A stretch of DNA of 64,000 nt from Riptortus pedestris (taxonomy: Eukaryota > Arthropoda > Insecta > Hemiptera > Alydidae). Where the stretch lies: positions 92,823,501-92,887,500 of the forward strand of contig CM032233.1 in the NCBI GenBank assembly GCA_019009955.1, in the 5' to 3' direction. The notes under the pieces were generated by a model, which saw only the letters and a list, made by a program, of their open reading frames with translations, was not told the origin of the DNA and did no database searches. The first letter of the stretch is position 1, and every line of letters starts with the position of its first letter. Positions 11,313-20,818 of the stretch are shown piece by piece. A program made the translations under genes and the position numbers.

Positions 11313-11760
11313 TATATATACAGTTGTCTGTTAACATTCTGGTGGTCGACATTTTTGTTTAATCGTCACCAAACTTGGTATTTAATCGTTTTATGTAAAA
11401 AGGACGTTCAAGTTCGTTAACTGCTGAAATCGGACGATCAGGTGGGGGGGGGGTATAGAGGGGTAATTTCAAAATATCTCTGTTAGTATAGGTCGGATCG
11501 AAAAATTATATAGAATAAATCTTATTGCAAATTAAATTTTCTACAAATATTGTTATATACATTCATTCTCTACCTTGAATATTAACCGAGATATTTGCAT
11601 TTTTATTAACGGACGAGCTATGGCCACTTCTATTCGATCCCGCCGATAGCTAGTTCCGCCGTTTTCGTAACTGTTCGGCACTCCCATGGAGATTTCTCTA
11701 TTGTATAACTTTACGTGGGAAATCTGCTTAGTTTACGTAGCCCCTGCGTGACGAACCTTT
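11124..11760 (+). mobile_element. family A element, complete short variant (reference copy)
   Basis: It starts TAGCAGATTTCCCTTAAGAG and has the full leader to 'TGATGTCCGTTC'. (TA)n with interruptions lies at 11250-11318. Then come GTCTGTTAACATTCTGG, the body, 'CCGCCGTTTTCGTAACTGTT' and the end: CACGTGGGAAATCTGC-type subterminal repeat, hairpin and GACGAACCTTT. Both flanking bases are T. The size is 637 bp with no protein-coding capacity. Confidence 0.92.
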
Positions 11761-12075
11761 TCATCTGATGGCTGGTATTGCATGTCCCTATTCAAAGAAA
11801 GCGTGAAGAAAGAGGAGGAAACGTAAGATTTTCTTCAAGTTGAGAAGAGGTGCCCTAGAATACTAGGGGATATAATTAAAAGGGAGGGATATAAGTCCAG
11901 AATAAATAATGTCAAAAGGCAGCGGGAGCAGGGGGAAGGCGTCCTAGATTCAGAGTAAATGAATGGGAGGGGGGGGGGCTCTGCAGAGGATTGGCTCGAC
12001 AAGGTGCAGTACTCGCTCCACTAATAATCATTCTTATTTCATTGAATATTTCCAGAACATTACTAACTAATGATA
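11761..12075. other. unassigned purine-rich sequence
   Basis: AG-rich with a G-run at about 11969-11979. No gene or repeat family is recognised. Confidence 0.4.
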
Positions 12076-12079
12076 TACA

Positions 12080-12265
12080 AATTCTTGATTCGTACCGTTA
12101 TCAATTTAGGTTTTATGTCATTATTTCATCAATACATTGGAGTTTTGTGCAACCCAAAAAGGTCAATGGCTGAAATCGGAGCAGGAAGAGGACGGCGGGG
12201 GCGGGGAGGGGTAGAGGGCCAAGCGAAAATTCGTGGTTATGATTCAAAATGGCCCAGAAATCACT
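12080..12265 (+). mobile_element. family A body fragment
   Basis: 'TACCGTTATCAATTTAGGTT', 'AGGTCAATGGCTGAAATCGG' and a G-rich box match the second body module of the long variant. The ends are lost. Confidence 0.55.
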
Positions 12266-12349
12266 TATAGTAGTGTAAAATAAAATGATACGAACATATT
12301 TGCTATTTAAGATTCAAATTTAAGATTTGAGATTCATATCGTATATGTG

Positions 12350-12668
12350 ACATGTGTAGAAGTGGGGGTTTGCTAAAGGGCTGAAAACTGAAAAATACTC
12401 AAATCTCGGTTAATATTAAAAAAAAAATAGATAAAGAAATGTATGTAACAATAGTTATAGGACATTTAATTTGCAATAAGATTGGATCTATACAATTTTT
12501 CGACCTGACGTAAGAAACAATAATATTTCGGATTTTCGAAAATACTCCCCTCTAAACCCCTTCCTACTGGTCCGATTTTAGCCATTAACGAACTTGATCT
12601 TTCTTTTTACATAAAACGATTAAATATCGAGTTTGGTAACGATCAAACCAAAATTGCGACTACTAACA

Positions 12669-12741
<73 letters not shown>
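12350..12741 (-). mobile_element. family A body and (TA)n cut by a Tc1-derived insertion
   Basis: The minus-strand body reads GTAGAAGTGGGGGTTTGC, 'TTTTTCGACCTGACGTAAGA', 'CATTAACGAACTTGATCTTT' and 'AAATATCGAGTTTGGTAACG', then a long (TA)n (12671-12737). At 12742 a Tc1-type terminal repeat begins. The family A leader expected beyond it is absent. Confidence 0.85.
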
Positions 12742-13340
12742 CACTCAACCGCAAAAAACCGGACACTTAGATTTAGTCTTATAATTCTGTTAAATACTTA
12801 ATATATATGTATATTAATCTTTTTAAATAAAATAATTGGTTAATCTATAGGTTATTTTAACAAAATCTGCCAAAAGTGAATAATTTTTATTGATTATTTA
12901 CAAAAAAATACAAAATAAAAAAAAACAAAAAGATAAATTAACACATTTAAAAAAAAAAAATATTCTTCATTTTTATTACAGTGAATGGTAGACTTCGCTA
13001 CCCCAAGCGTTTCGGCAATGTAACGTAAGCTCCGGCCTTCCATCTAAGTTTGAAAGACCCATTATTCTGGACCGAAATAAAACATTAATTAAAGAAAATG
13101 CTTGGTTAATAATTAAAGATGTGCGAAAAACTACTTACAGTTTAGAATAGATCAACTTCACGACAAATAAATCTAATCTGAGTTTTATCTAATTGTTTAC
13201 TAATCCTGAAGGGATTAGTTCAATGGACTTAGACTCTAAATTCTCTGTAATAACTAGAATACCCACATAAAGAAAATTGCTGAAAATTAGCTTTTAATAC
13301 GACAAAAATGAAGTGTCCGGTTTTTTTTTGCGGTTGAGTG
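12742..13340 (-). mobile_element. Tc1-derived internally deleted transposon, copy 1
   Basis: Inverted ends CACTCAACCGCAAAAAACCG and its reverse at 13313-13340 are flanked by TA on each side (12740-12741 and 13341-13342), the Tc1/mariner target duplication. At about 12979-13041 the minus strand encodes EGRSLRYIAETLGVAKSTIH, the N-terminal helix-turn-helix of a Tc1-like transposase. The catalytic DDE/D part is missing. A nearly identical, oppositely oriented copy lies at 47013-47631. It is a MITE-like derivative that would need a transposase in trans. Confidence 0.9.
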
Positions 13341-14057
13341 TATATAGGAATTTTGTCGGACATAATTTTTGTCATCTTCGATGTAGAATCATTGACGATT
13401 TGGAGAATCTTTTTGAATTTGACCTCTGGAATACTACGTAAATATCAAAATTTCCTTTTGGAGGGATATCTGTTAATAAACATAGCTGTTACATATGATA
13501 TGTTTATTTATTGTCATTAGCTAAACTTTGGCTTCTCATCCAATGATAATAATTCATGGCTTATCAAATATTTTCTGTTCTTGATTACATAATTTTTTTC
13601 CTCATAGGATTGTTTTTATAATGAAGAATCAGGAGATGGGTAGTATTTTCTACTTTACCATTCAAATGATAGCACATTTCCTTTTAAAACGCATAATACA
13701 AAAGTACGGTGGATATTTTAAACTAAGCATAATTATCCGCCTTTTGGGAGTAATTATCTGGGCTTCTTAATTAAACTGAAACGAAACAGAGGACTGATAT
13801 AAGAAAGAGAGGGAGAGGCTGACAGAGAGGACCCAGTTGTGTCACTAAAGAGAAGCAAATACATTACAGGTTACAGCTCTTTGTATTAAACCAGTGTGTA
13901 TAATTTAATTAAAGTCAGTTTTAATTAATTAAAATACGAAGAAGGGATATGAGCGGAGGGAGTGTAATGGGAGAAAAAGCCCTGCCGAATGTATGTTTTC
14001 ATTTCGTTTGTTTATCAATTAATGAGGTGTGCATCAAGCGTGCATCCAATATATATA
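13341..14057. other. unassigned sequence, repeat-poor
   Basis: No coding match is seen. The portion 13830-13960 is rich in TTAATTA-type motifs and lacks the repeat families of the window, so it may be unique DNA with regulatory content; that is only a guess. Confidence 0.35.
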
Positions 14058-14181
14058 GGGTGAGTCACGGGAACCAAGTGATTTTGAAATAATAATAAAA
14101 TCTCTATTTCATATCTAAGTTAAATTTTATCAATATAATATCGTACCTAAGAACATAGCATTTTAGTTTTAATAAATCTTT

Positions 14182-14724
14182 TCATGAACGGAAAATTACC
14201 TCTGGCATGTGTTGGCCGTTTTCATTGATGCATTGTTGAAGTCGGTAAAAAGTCCGTCACGCAGGGGCTGCGTAAACTAAGCAGATTTCCCACGTGAAGT
14301 TTTACAATAGAGAAATCTGCCTAATAACAACTGTAGTAGTAAGAAAACTCTAAACCTATTCACGAGGGCCGAATAGTTACGAAAACGGGTGCCAGAGCTC
14401 ACGGCGGAAAGTCCGAGCATAGACTGCTGCCGAGCACATGCAGAATACAAATGCAAATATCTCAGTTAATATTCAAGATACAGAATAAATGTATAGAACA
14501 ATATTTATAGTAAATTTAATTTGCAATAAGATTGATTCTGTAATTTTATTCGATCCGACGTATAGTAAAGGAGATATTTTGAACTTTCGAAATTCTCCCT
14601 CTAAACCCCCCTCCCACTCGTCCGATTTCAGTCATTAATGAATTTGATCTTCTTTTTTACATAAAACAATTAAATTCCGAGTTTGGTAACGATCAAACAA
14701 ATATTGCCGCTAGAGCGTTAACAG

Positions 14725-14782
<58 letters not shown>

Positions 14783-15305
14783 TTTTGAACGGACCTCATT
14801 TTCGTCATCTACTAGGTAGGATCGATGGACATTTGAAGAAAAATCTCGAAACTTCCATCATGAGTACAACCTCAATAGCTGATTTCCCTTAGGGGAAATC
14901 TGCTAATAAAATTAGCCTGAACTCTTTCCAGCAGGTCTGCATTGATTTGAGTGATTTTTTGACGGATCGCTTCCTCTAATTCTTCTAAAGTACGAGGCTT
15001 GCTTTCGTAGACACGTGACTTAAGAAATCCCCTTGGAAAAAAATCGCATGTGGACAGTTCAGGTGAGCGTGGAGGCCATAAAACGTCGCCATGTCTTGAA
15101 ATGAGATGGTTAGGAAACAGATTGCGGAGAACCGCCACGGACGCTCTGGCGGTGTGTGTCGTAGCCCCATCTTGTTGAAACTATAAATGTTTATGATCTA
15201 TACCTCTTCTTCGTAACTGCGGAATGAAAAAGGTGTTCACCATATTAATGTAACGCTGAGAAGTTACTGTAACTGTAGCACCATTTTCTTCAAAGAAATA
15301 GGGGC
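14182..15305 (-). pseudogene. mariner-like transposase, C-terminal half, broken
   Basis: Minus-strand codons give YFFEENGATVTVTSQRY near the start, then a premature stop (TAG) one residue before FQQDGATTHTARAS, then the WPPRSPELSTCDFF block, with spacing typical of a DD34D mariner-type catalytic core. FLKSRVYESKPRTLEELEEA follows. The first catalytic Asp and the DNA-binding N-terminus are missing. A family A element (14249-14905) interrupts the frame after residues RVQANFI; the remaining codons resume beyond it, ending at the stop at 14182. It belongs to the mariner-like group often annotated near DUF4817 in arthropods. Non-functional. Confidence 0.9.
14249..14905 (-). mobile_element. family A element, complete, nested in the transposase pseudogene
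   Basis: A complete short variant, 657 bp. On this strand it reads AAAGTCCGTCACGCAGGGGC ... (TA)n at 14731-14779 ... GATTTCCCTTAGGGGAAATC and TGCTA. The uninterrupted arm of the host element at about 15331 supplies the empty site, which shows insertion between two Ts (A and A on the plus strand) without a target duplication. Confidence 0.93.
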
Positions 15306-15508
15306 CAGTTCAGGCTAATTTTATTTATCGGCTTCAACAATGCATCAATGAAAACGGCCAACACATCCCAGAGGTAATTTTCCGTTCATGAAGAAATTTA
15401 TTAAAACTAAAATGCTATGTACGATATTATATTAATAAAATTTAACTTAGATATGAAACAGAGATTTCATTATGATTTCAAAATCACTTGGTCCCCGTGG
15501 CTCACTCT

Positions 15509-15863
15509 TTATTTATTAAACTGTGAACATTCTTTATTCAATATTTACGGTGAACCATATTACCTTCAAAAAAAATTCAAAAAGCCTTAGCCACTCTGAT
15601 AACTCGTTAAAACTGGATAATTTAAAAATGGTCAAGGGTGTTTTACTTAATGATCCAGAGGATATTCACTTTCAAAGTTTCTATACTACTTAGTACCACT
15701 GGACAATTTTTATGTACTGTGGCGTCTTCAGTCATTCCCTTGCTATTCATTTATTTCTTTGTAAATTGTTAACATATAGTTTAAGCAAGGGGTGGAGGGA
15801 ATATAATCTAGAATAGTTAAAATAAGTAAATGAATTAAGGAGAATATAAAAACAAAATGATAA

Positions 15864-15865
<2 letters not shown>
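15509..15865. other. unassigned sequence
   Basis: No gene or repeat family is recognised. Confidence 0.4.
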
Positions 15866-15904
<39 letters not shown>

Positions 15905-16150
15905 GAATAAAAAAGTCGCATTTGCATTTACCTCGTAACGTAAAAGTTCAATGAGGTCAATATTTGGTACTTAGGCTTCAAATTATGTGCTTCTTAATAT
16001 AACAGCTTATTGTTAATATCACATGAGAAGGGGTAGAAATTTACTGAAGCCCGAAAATGCAAATATTTTGGTTAACAATCAAGATAATAAAAAAAAACGT
16101 ACATTTCTACATATATAGAAAATAAAATTGGATTAAACACTTATGGTATC
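15866..16150 (-). mobile_element. (TA)n and family A 3'-half fragment
   Basis: (TA)n at 15866-15901 precedes a minus-strand family A segment with 'AACGTAAAAGTTCAATGAGG', 'CAATATTTGGTACTTAGGCT', 'AGCTTATTGTTAATATCACA' and 'GCAAATATTTTGGTTAACAA'. Both ends are missing. Confidence 0.75.
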
Positions 16151-16159
16151 CAACTCATA

Positions 16160-16239
16160 ATAAATACCATAAAACGTTTGAATATCGAGTTTGGTAACGA
16201 TCAAACATAAACTGCGATCGCTAAGCGTTAACAGACAAG

Positions 16240-16304
<65 letters not shown>

Positions 16305-16581
16305 AAAGGTTGCAAGTTCGAGTAGTGGCAGGCTACATACTTCTCAGTACGGCTGGTCCCCACGGGATGTTAGACCATAACCCCCTCATGTAGAAGAGGC
16401 CTACAGGTTTAAACACACATGTAAAAAGGGCGTAGAAATATATATATATATATACAGTTTTGAGCGGACCTAATTTTCGTCATCCTCTGGATAGGATCGA
16501 TGGACATTTGAGGAAATGATTCGAAAATCGCGTCTTGAGTACGACCTCTGTAGCTGATTTCACTTAAGGGAAATCTGCTGA
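16160..16581 (-). mobile_element. family A leader and body start, split by a SINE-like insertion
   Basis: The body start (AATATCGAGTTTGGTAACGA, 'GCTAAGCGTTAACAGACAAG') leads to (TA)n at 16237-16301. About 135 bp of foreign sequence follow, then a second (TA) tract and the complete leader (16455-16581) ending CACTTAAGGGAAATCTGCT. The microsatellite therefore received an insertion. Confidence 0.85.
16302..16436 (+). mobile_element. tRNA-derived SINE-like fragment
   Basis: GGTTGCAAGTTCGAGTAGTG resembles a tRNA B box and T-loop region (GGTTCGANTCC-type). A non-tRNA body follows to about 16436. The A-box half is absent, so it is 5'-truncated. It is bounded on both sides by TA repeats of the host family A copy. 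Confidence 0.55.
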
Positions 16582-17290
16582 ATATATTCGTGTGTAAAAT
16601 AAAAAAAAAACTACTTGTCAAAAGAATTGTTTTATACACAAGACGAATCCTATCAAAAATGTTCAATAATCAATAAAACAACGAAATATCTGGCATAAAA
16701 TAGTAATTTATGGAGAGATACATTGCCTCTTCAAGGAGGAGACAAGTTTCTCATAATTGTTAACGCATGTCATTCTTTATTAAATCCAAGACTAATAACA
16801 AAGCATGTTAATAAATTAAAAACACATGTTATATAATTTGAATGGGATTGAGAATGTTAAAGGAATTCATTTAATACTAATAATTATTAACTTGTATGTA
16901 ATAAAAATAAATTAGCATATCATCGCACGCCAAAATCATAACAAACTCAAAAGACCACAACTTTAAGTTGAATTTGTACTAATGTATTGAAAAAATGTAC
17001 TTCACGATCTGTAATATTTATTATTTGCAAATGAAGGTTTTAATTATTTATATATAATAAAATGTATTCACTTTTTATAATATATCTATTTTATGAGTAT
17101 AAATGTTAATTAAGAATATGTACAGAAATTAATTTACATAATATTAATAGATTTTTAAAGAAAACAAAAATATTTGACATAACCTATTATGTAATGTTAA
17201 CGTTTAATGGGAATAAATACATTTCAGTTCGTATTACTTCAAAATTATGATATAATGAAAGTATTTAATGTGGTACTTATATAAGACATT
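16582..17290 (+). mobile_element. LINE 3' end (C-terminal tail and 3' UTR), 5'-truncated
   Basis: The sequence parallels 50085-50335 and 51303-51530: 'TTTTATACACAAGACGAATC', 'CTATCAAAAATGTTCAATAA', 'GACAAGTTTCTCAT' and later 'AGAAATTAATTTACATAATA'. At 50085 this stretch directly follows reverse-transcriptase C-terminal coding, so it is the end of the same non-LTR family. It abuts the family A 5' terminus. Confidence 0.65.
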
Positions 17291-17809
17291 TTTTTAAAAA
17301 AAATAGAGGAGGTAAGCCCCCAATTTTATTTTCGTTCGGATTTTCTCTAGATTTATTTGAACCACCAAAATGGGCTAAATGCAAAATAGGAGGCTAGAGG
17401 CTGTGAGAGGATTTGGATGTGGTTGAGCCCGGAATGCCAACCGAGCTGGTGACGCCTTCTTCTTTGGATAACAGATGTTCGGCCTGTCATCGCCAATTTC
17501 CTCCCCAACATTGGGGCCAAGAGGGTTAGCCTTTTCTCCATCCGACCAGATCCCTTCAGGATTGGACCAGCCCTAGCTTCAAATTTATTTTATAACTGAC
17601 GTATTGGGCTCTTCTACCCATTTGACAAAATATTAATAAATATCTATTGTCTCGAATTTTTGCTTCCTTTTATGAATCAATGGATGAATTCTTATTACGA
17701 AAACGGTTTTCTTATTTCAACGGAATGTGCCATTTTGACACACGAAGAAACCATTTCGACTCGTTTCAACATGGGGTCTGTACGAATGTACTTATCTCGC
17801 ATAATTCAA
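17291..17809. other. unassigned sequence with a GC-richer block
   Basis: 17347-17585 is clearly richer in G and C than its surroundings and could be part of an unrecognised repeat. Its minus-strand open stretch (17353-17541) has no family I recognise. Confidence 0.35.
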
Positions 17810-18735
17810 AAAGTCCGTCACACGGGGGATGCGTAAATAAAACAGAGACTTGCATTAGTGGGGTTTTACTGAAGACTGAAAACAAGAGAGTGCTAATAGC
17901 TCGCTAATTGTTTGAGTTAATAAAAATGCATAGAACAATAATTATAGATCAATAGTATAACAATATTGGTTCTGTGACCTAATTCGAATCCCACTCATAA
18001 TAACGGAGATAATTTTAATTTTAGAATCTATCAGTTAAATATCGAGTAGGGTGTAGAACAAATGAACATTTTCCAGTTAAGAACGTTGAATCTTGAAAGG
18101 TGCCTCAGGCAGTAAAAGGTGTATTAAAACAATATCTGGCATTTAAGCTTCCTATAAAGAGCTTATTGTTAATTTAAAACTATTAGGAGTTGGGGTTTGC
18201 AAACTAAAAAAAGCAAATATCTAGGTTAATAATGAAGATAGTAAAAAAAAAAGCATATTGTAACATTTATAGAACATTTAATTTCTAATAAGATTTATAC
18301 TATACACTATAATAAGGAGATGTTTCGAATATCGCCTCTCTAACCCCCCCCCCAGCTGAATACATATATTTCACCAGAATGAAAAACAATTAATATATCA
18401 GAAATATATTAAAATATAACATATTAAATATATTGAACTAAAGGACGATCAACAGAACGTATTTGCATATATCTCGTATAATAAAGGTCTTTTGATAACA
18501 ATGTTTGGTATTTAAGCTTCATATAGGGTGGCTTATTATATAACAGAGTATTGTTTATTTGACGTGAGTAGGAGTGGGTTTTTCTCAAGGCAGAAAACTA
18601 AAAAATTCAAATATCTCGGTTAATACTCAAGATAGAGAATAAATGTATATATAATTTTGAACGGATCTCATTTCCTACGAAGGATCGATGGCCATTTGAA
18701 TGGAAAACCACCTCATGAGGGGGGGAAATCTGCTA
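17810..18735 (-). mobile_element. family A element, long variant, near full length
   Basis: Starts AAAGTCCGTCACACGGGGG and includes two body modules, with GGAGTTGGGGTTTGC near 18187 and 'AGGAGTGGGTTTTTC' near 18570. It ends with a shortened leader and GGGGGAAATCTGCTA. The (TA)n is reduced to a few units and the body start with the GTCTGTTACC box is deleted. Confidence 0.85.
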
Positions 18736-18960
18736 AAAGTTTGAACAAAACTAATTTTCGTCATATCCTAGGCAAGATTGGTGGACAGAAATCTGCTAAA
18801 ATGACTAGATGAACTTCAATTCAAATTATTATATATGAAAGAAATACAGAATATCTCCGTTCGAATAAATCGGAACAAATTTCCATTTGAAGAAATGTTT
18901 CGAAAATCGCGTCAAGCCGAACTCAATAGCTGTTTTTCCATGAGGGAATTCGCTTAAAAC
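18736..18960 (-). repeat. stack of truncated family A 5' leaders
   Basis: Two more leader fragments follow the complete 5' end in the same orientation: 18740-18800 ('AATTTTCGTCATATCCTAGG' ... AGAAATCTGCTA) and about 18860-18955 ('TTTCGAAAATCGCGTCAAGC' ... GAATTCGCTTA). Repeated 5' ends without bodies suggest end-duplication or aborted copying. Confidence 0.75.
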
Positions 18961-19263
18961 ATCATCCAAGATATGACATTCTTTGAGTGCATTAGTTTTT
19001 AGTTGACGGCTCCTCTTCTACTATAAATGTTTTGAAGAAGAGTACAAATGGTGAAAGAAACTATTAGCAGAAAAAAGAATAAATCTATGAGAATTTGTAT
19101 GGCCGATGCCCAATCATCCGTTACTTCGTTCAATTACCAACGGCTAACCAACAACAGGTAGATAAAAATATAGATATTTTTTGTTTTATATAAAAATACT
19201 CCTAAGTAATTATTAATTTCTGATTAATTAATTTTAATTCAGAGATATCAAATTTCATACATT
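18961..19263. other. unassigned sequence
   Basis: No gene or repeat family is recognised. Confidence 0.4.
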
Positions 19264-19364
19264 CAGAGATTTCAGCAAATTTCCCTTATGGGAACTAAGC
19301 TATTGAGGTATTCATGACGCGATTTTCGAAAAACAATTTCAAATGTCCTTCGATCCTACCTAGT

Positions 19365-19415
<51 letters not shown>

Positions 19416-19550
19416 TGGAACGGACCTCATTTTCGTCATCAACTAGGTAGGATCGAAGGACATTTGAAATTGTTTTTCGAAATACGCGTCATGAATACCT
19501 CTATAGCTTTGTTCCCATAAGGGAAATTTGCCAAAATGAGGTCCGTTCCA

Positions 19551-19595
<45 letters not shown>

Positions 19596-20105
19596 CTATC
19601 TATATATTTATCTGTTACCGCTCTAGTGGTCGCAATTTTTGTCATATCGTTACCAAAATCGATATATAAGCGTTTTATGTAAAAAGGAAGATCAAGATCG
19701 TTAATAGCTGAAACCACCGTCCAGTGGGAGTGGGGGGGGGGAGTAGAGGGGAAGAATTTCAAAAATTCTTAATATCTCCGTTAGTATGCGTAGGATCGAA
19801 AAATAGTATAGAACCAATCTTATTGCTCTTATCTTGTCAAATGTAATGTTCTATAAATAATGTTATGTGCATTATTCCATTATATTGATTATTAACCAAG
19901 GGACTTGCATTTTATAGTTTTCGGCCTTCAGTACCCACCCCCCTTCCCTAATGATTTCATATTAACAATAAGCTGTTATATGATGAAGCACATTAATTGA
20001 ATCATAAATACCAAATTCTTGTTCTTATTGAACTTTTACTTTCTGAGATAAATTCAAATTCGTGGGAAATCTGCTTAGTTTATACAGCCCCTGCTTGACG
20101 GATTT
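19264..20105 (+). mobile_element. family A element with an inverted duplication of its 5' leader
   Basis: Leader (19264-19366, plus), (TA)n, leader in reverse (19412-19535), then AAATGAGGTCCGTTCCAAAT, a second (TA)n and a normal body from 19606 to the 3' end TGGGAAATCTGCTTAG...CTGCTTGACGGATTTT. The long-variant segment 'CCCCCCTTCCCTAATGATTT' is present. The two leader copies share the same private change (TCCTTCGATCCTACCTAG), so they arose from one another. Confidence 0.88.
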
Positions 20106-20689
20106 TAATCATTTTAAGCTGACCGAGATATTTAATGTTTATTTATACATTGGGGCAAAAAAGGGAATAACAGTTATTTTGAAATGTATTGCTCTTGTTA
20201 AATATTACTTGATTTTGTTAAATTTTTAAGCCATATTTCTTAACTTCGAAAAGCTAATTAGTGAAGAGACTGTAGGGGAGAAAGACTTGTGAAAACTTGT
20301 TCGGATGCGGGGTCGCTGGGCTGGTAAGCGAAATTGCTAACGATTCCCATCGTACTGCTGAGAGAGAGATCTCATTTTCCCTTAATAGCTGTGAGATTTC
20401 AAGATGCCACCACCGACCCTCCAATTACACACAAGCTAGCCGGGCGCTCTTACTAGATTTCATCTCAGACCCTCCTAGGAAATTTGAAGAGGAAGAACTG
20501 GGTTATGTTAGCTCCGAAGGTGAGGTGAGCTGTAATCCCCGGACTTAAGTTTCTAGCTGAACTATAATACGTTAATTGTATAGAACATGGGTCAGAGCAC
20601 ATTGAATGCTGAGTATGTATAAAGACGGAAAACTTTGCTACTCCCAGTGACCGGCACCAAATATAAGCATACATTTCCTCATGTTAGAA
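20106..20689. other. unassigned, GC-richer island
   Basis: 20290-20560 is richer in GC than its surroundings and has an 83-codon plus-strand open stretch (20297-20548) that I do not recognise. A host exon is possible but unsupported. Confidence 0.3.
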
Positions 20690-20818
20690 TATTTATTCAA
20701 CTATGACGGTTGTTCTTTGATTTTCAAAAATTTTCATCAAATGTCCATCGAGGCCGAAAATGAGGTCCGTCCAAAATTATATACTTTCTTGTCTGTTGCC
20801 ACTCTGACGGTCGTAATT
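20690..20818 (+). mobile_element. family A 5' fragment truncated by a LINE
   Basis: Degraded leader ('ATTTTCATCAAATGTCCATC', 'GAAAATGAGGTCCGTCC') and body start TTGTCTGTTGCCACTCTGAC, with no (TA)n expansion. It ends at GTCGTAATTTT, where LINE sequence begins. Confidence 0.8.

Larger units (their letters stand above)
14058..15508 (-). mobile_element. snap-back mariner-like element with long inverted ends
   Basis: GGGTGAGTCACGGGAACCAA at 14058 pairs with CTTGGTCCCCGTGGCTCACT at 15488-15507. The match continues inward for about 190 bp on each side, once the nested family A copy (14249-14905) is removed. Both arms contain the transposase C-terminal codons and 3' flank, so the long inverted repeat is a duplicated, inverted 3' end that replaced the 5' half of the element. 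TA flanks the left end (14056-14057); the right boundary is less clear. Confidence 0.85.

Noticed and set aside
14058..15508. Two independent MITEs flanking a transposase fragment
   Set aside because: The arms contain the C-terminal codons of the same transposase in continuous frame after removal of the nested insertion, so they belong to one rearranged element.
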